From: Rickettsia sp. MEAM1 (Bemisia tabaci)
GTDB lineage: Bacteria > Pseudomonadota > Alphaproteobacteria > Rickettsiales > Rickettsiaceae
Direction: 5' to 3'
DNA: 64,000 bases
Assembly (NCBI RefSeq): GCF_002285905.1
Contig: NZ_CP016305.1
Coordinates: forward strand, 1,054,001-1,118,000
In this document: piece after piece, positions 57,445-64,000 of the stretch
Position numbering within the stretch: position 1 is the stretch's first letter
Layout: each line of letters starts with the position of its first letter
The notes under the pieces: model-generated
Databases searched by the model: none
Seen by the model: only the letters and a program-made list of their open reading frames with translations
Told to the model about the DNA's origin: nothing
Made by a program: the position numbers and the translations under genes

Positions 57445-58801
57445 GGGTCTGTCAGATTTTTTGTGTAAGTACGATTTCTCCATTTGCCCAATTTTGTAAA
57501 TTAGTATCACAAAGTATAGCAAATTGATTTAAAGCCATCGCCCAATTCTTAATAGGCATTGTCCATTTTTTAGAGGCATTTGTCAACGCCAAAAAGATTA
57601 TTTTCTGAATCGATTTGTCATCTGGAAATACTCCTTTATTTTTAATAATTTTACGAATTTGACGGTTAGTGGATTCAATAGCATTAGTAGTGTAAATCGC
57701 CTTCCTAATGTCTTCCGGAAAGCTAAAAAATGGAGCTATGCCAGACCAATTTCGTTGCCATATGTCAAAAATAACTGGATATTTTTCATCCCATTTTTTG
57801 GCAAAGTTTTGTAATTCTCTTAATCCCTCTGCTTCATTTATTGCAGAATAAACTGCTTTTAAATCAGCTGTTACCGCTTTTAGATCTTTGTATGATACGT
57901 ATTTTACAGAATTTCTTACCATATGAACAATACACAACTGCACTATCGTCTTTGGAAAAATGCTATTTATCGCCTCTGGAAAACCCTTAAGACCATCAAC
58001 ACATGCAACATATATTTGTGCAACTCCTCGATTCTTCAGTTCTGTTACTACCTGCATCCAAAATTTACACCCTTCATTCTTGCCTATCCAAATTCCTAAT
58101 AGCTCTTTCTTGCCCTCCATATTCACTCCAATAGCTAGATAAACCGCTTTATTTATTATTACATGATTATCTCTTGCCTTAACATGAATACAATCTAAGT
58201 ACATTATAGGATATACATTATCAAGTGCTCTATTCTGCCAAGCAGTTACTTCCTCTAAAATACCATCAGTTACCTTTGATATTAACTCAGATGATACCTT
58301 GGTGGCATATAGTTCTTCTAAGTGCCCTTGTATTTCCCTAATGGTCATTCCCCGAGCATATAAGGATATTACTTTATCATCAAATCCTTCAAATTTACGC
58401 ACTCCTTTTGGAATTAGTTGAGGTTCAAATTCTCCATCCCGATCCCTTGGCACTTCTACTGTCAATTTACGACCTTCTGGATCTATTAGAGTCTTTTCAT
58501 AATTACCATTACGTCTGTTATCTGAGTATTTCTCATTTTTAGAATGTTTCTCATAACCTATATGAGATTCCATTTCTTTCTCTAAAATCTTATTTACTAT
58601 CTGCTTTTTAATTCCCTGAAATATCCCTTCTTTACCAAATATTTCAGATGGATCACTTTGTGATAGTATTTCTGATACTAATTTTTCTATAGCTGGATTT
58701 GATACTTTGTTATTGTTCTTCATATTAGCTCCATGTAAGTTGTTTATGTTATTTTTATTCTTAACTATTTTTACAACTTACACAAACTTCCTGACACCCT
58801 C
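57445..58801 (-). mobile_element. IS256-like type 1, copy E
   Basis: Complete, 1,357 bp. Left end abuts and truncates the type 2 element; right end abuts an IS6 fragment. No target duplication. Confidence 0.9.
57452..58723 (-). CDS. IS256-type transposase (copy E, full length)
   Basis: 423 residues, intact, same as copy D. Confidence 0.9.
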   Translation of the reverse strand: MKNNNKVSNPAIEKLVSEILSQSDPSEIFGKEGIFQGIKKQIVNKILEKEMESHIGYEKHSKNEKYSDNRRNGNYEKTLIDPEGRKLTVEVPRDRDGEFEPQLIPKGVRKFEGFDDKVISLYARGMTIREIQGHLEELYATKVSSELISKVTDGILEEVTAWQNRALDNVYPIMYLDCIHVKARDNHVIINKAVYLAIGVNMEGKKELLGIWIGKNEGCKFWMQVVTELKNRGVAQIYVACVDGLKGFPEAINSIFPKTIVQLCIVHMVRNSVKYVSYKDLKAVTADLKAVYSAINEAEGLRELQNFAKKWDEKYPVIFDIWQRNWSGIAPFFSFPEDIRKAIYTTNAIESTNRQIRKIIKNKGVFPDDKSIQKIIFLALTNASKKWTMPIKNWAMALNQFAILCDTNLQNWANGEIVLTQKI

Positions 58802-60034
58802 AAATTTTCCACATAGTATCTCAAATTGATTGAAAGCAAGAGACCATTCTTTAATAGGCATGGTCCACTTTTTTGCAGCATGTTTAAGAGCTAAGTAGAC
58901 AATTTTTGTGATAGATTTATCATCTGGGAAAACCCCTTTATTTTTGATAATTTTACGGATTTGTCTATTTACCGATTCTATCGTATTGGTAGTATAGATT
59001 ACCTTTCTAATCTCTTTAGGGAACGCAAAGAAAGGTACTATACCACTCCAATTACGTATCCATATATCAGAAATAACTGGGTATTTACTATCCCATTTTT
59101 TAGCAAACTCTTCTAATGCTAAATTAGCCATATTCTCATTATTTGCTGTATAGATTTGTTTTAAGTCAGCTGCTACTTCTTTAAGATTTTTGTAAGAAAC
59201 GTACTTTAAAGAATTACGTACCATATGTACTATACAAAGTTGTACTATGGTATTTGGGAAAACACTGTTTATTGCATCTCTAAAACCTTTAAGACCGTCA
59301 ACACATGCTACATAAATTTGTTCTACACCTCGGTTCTTTAATTCGCTTACAACCTGCATCCAAAACTTTGAACCCTCATTCTTGCTAATCCAAATACCCA
59401 AAAGCTCTTTCTTGCCTTCTATATTTATACCAATAACAAGGTAAACAGCCTTATTTATAACTATATTATTATCTCTTGCTTTTACCATGATGCAATCTAA
59501 ATATACAATTGGGTATATTCTATCTAATGCTCGGGCTTGCCATCTTATTACCTCTTCCATAACTCCATCTGTAATAGTCGAGATAAGCTCCTTAGATACT
59601 TCTGTATGATACATTTCCTCTAAATGGGATTGAATCTCACTCATGGTCATACCTCTTGCATAAAGTGAAATAACGCTATCATCAAATCCAGTGAATCTTC
59701 TAACTCCCTTAGGAATTAATTGAGGCTCAAAACTATTGTCTCTATCTCTTGGAATATCAAGTACTATCTTTTGACCACTGTCATCTATTACTGTCTTTTC
59801 GCTCGTACCATTACGACGATTGCTATCTTGCTTTGATGCCTTGCTATGCCTCGAATAACCTAATTCATGACTTAGCTCGTCCTCTAGTATTCTCTCTACT
59901 AACCTCTTCTTTAATTGCTGAAACAATCCATCCTTTCCAAATAACTCTTTAGGATTAGATTGGGATAATATTTCCTCTACTAACTTATTATTTATATCTG
60001 CACTTCTAACACCAGCTTCTATTTTCTTAGCCAT
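58778..60034 (-). CDS. IS256-type transposase, type 2
   Basis: 418 residues as read, of which the last eight are from copy E. Estimated about two-thirds identical to type 1 by eye. DDE residues are at matching positions (YLDCIMVKARD, CVDGLKGFRD, TTNTIES). It is the only near-complete type 2 copy here. Confidence 0.85.
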   Translation of the reverse strand: MAKKIEAGVRSADINNKLVEEILSQSNPKELFGKDGLFQQLKKRLVERILEDELSHELGYSRHSKASKQDSNRRNGTSEKTVIDDSGQKIVLDIPRDRDNSFEPQLIPKGVRRFTGFDDSVISLYARGMTMSEIQSHLEEMYHTEVSKELISTITDGVMEEVIRWQARALDRIYPIVYLDCIMVKARDNNIVINKAVYLVIGINIEGKKELLGIWISKNEGSKFWMQVVSELKNRGVEQIYVACVDGLKGFRDAINSVFPNTIVQLCIVHMVRNSLKYVSYKNLKEVAADLKQIYTANNENMANLALEEFAKKWDSKYPVISDIWIRNWSGIVPFFAFPKEIRKVIYTTNTIESVNRQIRKIIKNKGVFPDDKSITKIVYLALKHAAKKWTMPIKEWSLAFNQFEILCGKFEGVRKFV

Positions 60035-60118
60035 ATTTTTTACCTTTGTTCTAGTTGTATTTTAACAGTATTTCTTTCTCTGTTGCTTTACAACTTACAC
60101 AAAATATATGATAGACTC
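58802..60118 (-). mobile_element. IS256-like type 2 element
   Basis: A diverged relative of type 1. Left end reads GAGTCTATCATATATTTTG (60118 inward), sharing TTTGTGTAAGTTGTAA with type 1. The right end is missing because copy E abuts it. The left end is joined to a truncated IS6 copy. Confidence 0.88.
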
Positions 60119-60780
60119 GACGCAAATGCAATTCTTTGCTCAGATGCTGTTTTAGTATATCTTCCAACATTTACAGCAAATATATTTCTGACTTTTCCCA
60201 TCAGTGATAATGTACATTGTGCTGAATTAGGATGCTTAAATTTAATCAGTATCTTCTCTTTTCTCCTAGTTGGCTGATGGGCATTCTCAATCCGATTATT
60301 TAGTCTTTTATCGGTACGATGCTTAGTCCTAGGACACATATACCTAACTGGTTTAATGTAGCTTTTTAGCTTATCAGTCACAATAACCCTTGGACATGGA
60401 TAATGACCCAATAATCTTGATAAAAAGCGAATAGCTGATTTCTTGTTACGACGCTTCTGCAGTAATACTTCTAATTCATGTCCCTCAGAGTCAACAGCTC
60501 TCCATAATATGAATACTTCACCTTTGATCTTGATATTCATCTCATCCAAATGCCATTTATCAGTTGGCTTTCGCTCTCTCTTACTAATAACATCTTGAAA
60601 ATAAACTACAAACTTATAACACCAAAACCTTACAGTCTCATGACTTAATATAATACCTCGATAAGCCATCTGCTCTTGAACATCTCGGTAACTATTATTA
60701 AAGCGATGATATAACCATACTGTATGGCTAATAATGCTTGCTGGAAAACGATGTCTATTCGGGGCTTGAGTAATATGCAT
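60088..60780 (-). pseudogene. IS6-family transposase (copy g, C-terminus lost)
   Basis: Matches to about residue 220 (RIAFAS), then reads into IS256 sequence (SLSYILCKL). DDE core intact; no 3' terminal repeat. Confidence 0.85.
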
Positions 60781-60878
60781 AGCGGTAAAATCTAGGATAA
60801 ATTGTTACTGCTATTCTATAAATCATTCCCTGTAATTGCTCAATACTTAATTTATACCTCCCTTAACTTGACGGTGCC
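60119..60878 (-). mobile_element. IS6-like element, copy g (3' truncated)
   Basis: 5' terminal repeat complete at 60878, adjacent to the ankyrin gene. The 3' about 100 bp are missing at the type 2 IS256 end. It shares LLGHYPCP with copy f, so f and g form a subtype. Confidence 0.88.
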
Positions 60879-62505
60879 TTTGCTTCCAAAGCATATAATT
60901 TATGCTCAAAATCATCATTTTGTAGAGCTATACCAATAAGTCCTTTAGGATATAAATTAGCTATTATTTCGTTATAATCTTTTTGAGGATTATCTTTTAA
61001 AAAATTTTTATATGTTTTTAGAAATTTTTCTTTTGAGTGGGTTTGAACAAATTTTTTATTATCAAGCCTCATATTAAAAAAATCTTCTGTTCTACGTGCA
61101 TTATCGGTCCAAAAATCATGCGGCATAAAATGCCTAATGGTAGAATCATTTGCATTATATAACAAACCTATACCTGTAAAAAATAAAGATATATTTACAT
61201 CGGGTACGAGAAGGGTGGCACTTCTTCCTCTATTACCTTCACGTTCAATATTTTTATAATATCCGTCTTGACGATATTGACATAAGTATTTAGTCTCGTC
61301 TTCAATACGTCCGGTTCTTGCTATTATATTTGACTCTTCAAACAATTCTTGTAGCTGTTTATTGCTTATTTTTTTGCTAATGCCCTTAAAATCTTCTTCT
61401 ACCTTATCTAATGCAGTCTTACCAATCTTATTCTTAATATTTATATCAGCTCCTAACTTTATTAGTTCTTTGATCATTTCCCCATTTTGTGCTCTTGCTA
61501 AAATATGTAAAACTGTTTCACCATCTGCATTTCTAGCATTAATATCAAAACCAATTGAGTTAATATCTTTTTACCATTATCATGATTTTTCTTTACTAAA
61601 TATTCTAGTACTTCTTTATTCCCTCCAGTAGCAATATAATATAAATAATTTTGTCCATTTTTATCATTTATATTATTTAAAAATTCTTTTTTAAATAAAT
61701 ATTTTGTTGCAGTAAGGTTACCGCTTTCTAAAGCTTGACAGAATAGTTCATATCTATTTTTTTTAAATTTAGCATTATTTTTTATTAGCAATTTAAATAT
61801 TTTAGAATCGTTAATACGAATAGCATATTCAAGAGGAGTAAAACCATAGTAATCGACAGCATTAGGATTAGCTCCACTTTTTATCAATTTTAGTACTATA
61901 TTATGGATATTTTTAATATTGACTTGACGTTTATTAGCTTGAAGAATTGCATTATGTAAAGGAGTGCGTCCTAGTTTATTTTGAGCTTCTGTATTTGAAC
62001 CGGCTTTTAATAAAATTTTTGCCATTTTTGATGTTTTTAGCATATGTAATGCAGTTTCACCCGTTATATCTTGAGCTTCAACATTAATATTGTGGTTAAT
62101 TAATATTTGTGCTTTTTTAATGTTATTTCGTTCAGCAGCCTGATGTAATAATGTTCTATTAAATTTTCCTATAGTAGTATTAATATCATTTTCGGGTTTC
62201 AATAAGATTGAAAATAATTTATTATGTAAACGTGATAAAGCACGTAAATCCATAGAATTAATATTTATATTTGTTTTTAGCAGCAACTCAAATGTTTGAT
62301 CGCTTGCTGAATTATACATAGCTAATTCAAATAAGTTTCTCCCATTTTGAGTTTTAACATTTATATTTGCTCCAGCATCAATTAGCAATTTTGCTAACTC
62401 TGGTTTATCATTTATAATAGCATATTGTAAAGGAGTTTTACCAAGCTTTCCACGTTTGTTTAAACTATCTATTTTTATAGTATTCGAACTAATTAATTCT
62501 TTAAT

Positions 62506-63069
62506 GTCCCCCTTCGGGGATCAAAAATCCCTCGCCTTTAGGCGAAGGGAAGATATAATGAAATTGCTTTAGCAATGAATTTATATCAAGAAATATGAGA
62601 AGTTATAGAAAGAATAGTCATAGTCAGTATGATTTAAAAGTGCATCTTATATGGATACCAAAATATAGGAAGAGAATATTGATAGGCAAAGTATCGGAAA
62701 GGACTAGAGATTTACTGAGGCAGATTTGTATGGAACATGAAGTACATATAATTTCAGGGAAAATATCATGTGATCACGTACATATGTTTATCTCATATAA
62801 GCCGCAAATATCTCTTAGCAAGTTAGTACAGTATTTAAAAGGCATTAGCTCAAGAATTTTATTGCAAGAATTTACTCATTTACGAAAACAATTTTGGGGC
62901 AATCATTTGTGGGCTAGGGGCTATATGGCAGTCAGTTCAGGTAATATAACTGATGAAATGATACAGCACTATATTGATGAACAGGAAGGTGAACCTGTGA
63001 ATGATGATCGATTTCTAATCGATTCCACTTTATAACCCCTCAGCTTATAGCTGAGGGTTGTTTAGTTTT
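62506..63069 (+). mobile_element. IS200-type element, copy 6
   Basis: Complete, after TTAAT (62501-62505), inserted into the ankyrin gene in opposite orientation. Precise removal restores the reading frame, which fixes the right boundary at TTTAGTTTT and shows that no host base was duplicated. Confidence 0.93.
62595..63035 (+). CDS. tnpA: IS200 transposase TnpA (copy 6)
   Basis: 146 residues, intact, same as copies 3 and 4. Confidence 0.92.
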   Translation: MRSYRKNSHSQYDLKVHLIWIPKYRKRILIGKVSERTRDLLRQICMEHEVHIISGKISCDHVHMFISYKPQISLSKLVQYLKGISSRILLQEFTHLRKQFWGNHLWARGYMAVSSGNITDEMIQHYIDEQEGEPVNDDRFLIDSTL

Positions 63070-63381
63070 ATCAAGATCATAATCCTCTATAGCTTTTAAA
63101 AACTTTGCTTGGTTAATAGTATTAAATTTTATATTTGGTAGCGTAGAAACAGAAGGGGTTTTAGACGTTTGTAATAATACATGATCAGGCATAGGAGGTG
63201 GAACTGGTATAGAAGAATTTTTAGTATCTGAATTTAGATGTGATTTATGAGTTTCTTCCCAAGCTTTTATCTGTTTTGGGGTGGGTTTTGGAGCAACGGC
63301 AGGCTTTCCAGATTTTAATTTGGATTTAATATTCTTAATTTCATCTAGTAGTTTTGTATCTTTGTGCATAATAAACCTCAA

Positions 63382-63578
63382 TAAAATATATTTTTTATTG
63401 AAATTATGTAGAAATAAAACTATTAGTTTCTAACTTTTTACAATATGGGACCTTAATTAGAAAAATTTTAAAATAACAATAATTTAAAAAGTTATACACT
63501 TTTTAAGAAAAAATAAGTTTTTTTTGTAATATAATAAATTAATATATATAATAATTATTATTAATGATGAGATATACC
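63382..63578. other. AT-rich intergenic region
   Basis: About 200 bp between the divergent ankyrin gene and hemB. It contains long A/T runs, no repeat and no clear promoter that I can single out. Confidence 0.5.
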
Positions 63579-64000
63579 ATGTACCCACTTATTAGACTTA
63601 GAAGAAATAGAAAAGCTGCTTGGCTTCGTGATTTAGTTGCTGAAACTACTCTTAGAGTAGAAGATTTGGTATTACCGTTATTTGTTGTAGAAGGGCATAA
63701 TCAACGGCAAGAAATTAAAACTTTGCCAGATATATATCGCTTGTCTATAGATCAGGTGATAGAAACGGCAAGAAAAGCAGCTGATCTTGGTATCAAAGCT
63801 ATAGCACTATTTCCGTGTGTTGATCAAAGTTTAAAAAACGAGAATGGTGACGAAGCTTATAATCTAGATAATTTAATGTGCCGTACTATAAGAAGTATTA
63901 AAAATGCTGGTATTGATATTGGAATAATATGTGATGTTGCACTTGATCCTTATACTACGCACGGGCATGATGGCGTAATACATAACGGCGAAGTGGATAA
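63579..64000 (+). CDS. hemB: Porphobilinogen synthase (5' part)
   Basis: Starts MYPLIRLRRNRKAAWLRDLV, the usual opening of delta-aminolevulinate dehydratase, followed by LPLFVVEG, ALFPCVD and ICDVALDPYTTHGHDG, where the metal-binding region begins. It joins two aminolevulinates into porphobilinogen, the step after HemA. It runs off the window. ATGs at 63564 and 63567 are in frame alternatives; 63579 fits the family start and has GATGAGA upstream. Confidence 0.93.
   Translation, partial: MYPLIRLRRNRKAAWLRDLVAETTLRVEDLVLPLFVVEGHNQRQEIKTLPDIYRLSIDQVIETARKAADLGIKAIALFPCVDQSLKNENGDEAYNLDNLMCRTIRSIKNAGIDIGIICDVALDPYTTHGHDGVIHNGEVD

Larger units (their letters stand above)
60879..63369 (-). pseudogene. 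Large ankyrin-repeat protein gene, broken three ways
   Basis: Start ATG 63367-63369 behind GAGG. The N-terminal about 95 residues are lysine/proline-rich (KPAVAPKPTPKQIKAWEE, IPVPPPMPD). Then IS200 copy 6 interrupts after YDLD; removing 62506-63069 joins YDLD to IKELISSNTI in frame. At least eight ankyrin repeats follow (TPLQYAI, RTLLHQAAE, TPLHNAI, TPLEYAI...). A one-base loss in an A-run near 61570 shifts the frame; the other frame continues NSIGFDINARNADGETVLH into 60879-61477. IS6 copy g removes the 3' end. Likely host-interacting in origin; dead now. Confidence 0.75.

Overview
The window is chromosomal DNA from an AT-rich, obligate intracellular alphaproteobacterium, almost certainly a Rickettsia. 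The evidence is the protein sequences (FtsZ, HemA, HtpG, short SpoT-like protein, DUF2608 pair, ankyrin proteins), tuf sitting directly upstream of rpsJ, and many Rickettsia-palindromic-element (RPE) type repeats between genes. The very high insertion-sequence load resembles IS-rich Rickettsia such as tick endosymbionts, but the species cannot be fixed from this window alone.

Layout. 1-9 kb: end of a NifU-domain gene, a small ankyrin gene, an ecotin gene with a nonsense codon, ftsZ, a 2H-phosphoesterase gene with a nonsense codon, a Phd-type antitoxin fused to an RPE, fumC, rlmB and two IS200 copies. 9-24.6 kb: intact housekeeping block of tRNA-Tyr, tRNA-Gly, tuf, the S10-spc-alpha ribosomal operon (rpsJ to rplQ, with secY, adk and rpoA), rpsT and tRNA-Val. 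24.7-29.8 kb: split DnaA-N-like initiator gene, IS200, short SpoT-like HD protein, remnant of an MFS transporter, then IS256 and IS6 elements. 29.8-43.7 kb: hemA, htpG, a DUF167 gene, a broken gene encoding lipase, NB-ARC and TPR modules, more IS copies, a phage/GTA tail fragment, two tandem DUF2608 genes and cysQ. 43.7-52.9 kb: nested IS debris around ubiH, mrpF, a truncated fmt, def, iscX and tRNA-Asp. 53-64 kb: pgeF, a glutamine-synthetase-like gene, a gamma-carbonic-anhydrase-like gene, hpf, an IS pile-up (56.3-60.9 kb), an ankyrin gene broken by IS200, IS6 and a frameshift, and the start of hemB.

Four mobile families account for roughly a quarter of the window: IS200 (six copies, always 3' of TTAAT), an IS6-like element (861 bp, 17-bp perfect terminal repeats), IS256-like type 1 (about 1.36 kb) and one diverged IS256-like type 2. 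None of the full IS6 copies has a visible target duplication, and fragments of one IS are joined inside another, so IS-mediated rearrangement has been extensive.

The most interesting items are: (i) the lipase / NB-ARC / TPR gene at 33.9-37.7 kb, which looks like a STAND-type multidomain protein now split by frameshifts and a stop; (ii) two halves of one IS256 copy that fit together exactly although about 15.7 kb apart, with inverted IS6 copies at the breaks; (iii) truncation of fmt next to an intact def; (iv) several genes broken by single nonsense codons or one-base slips in A-runs, indicating ongoing decay.
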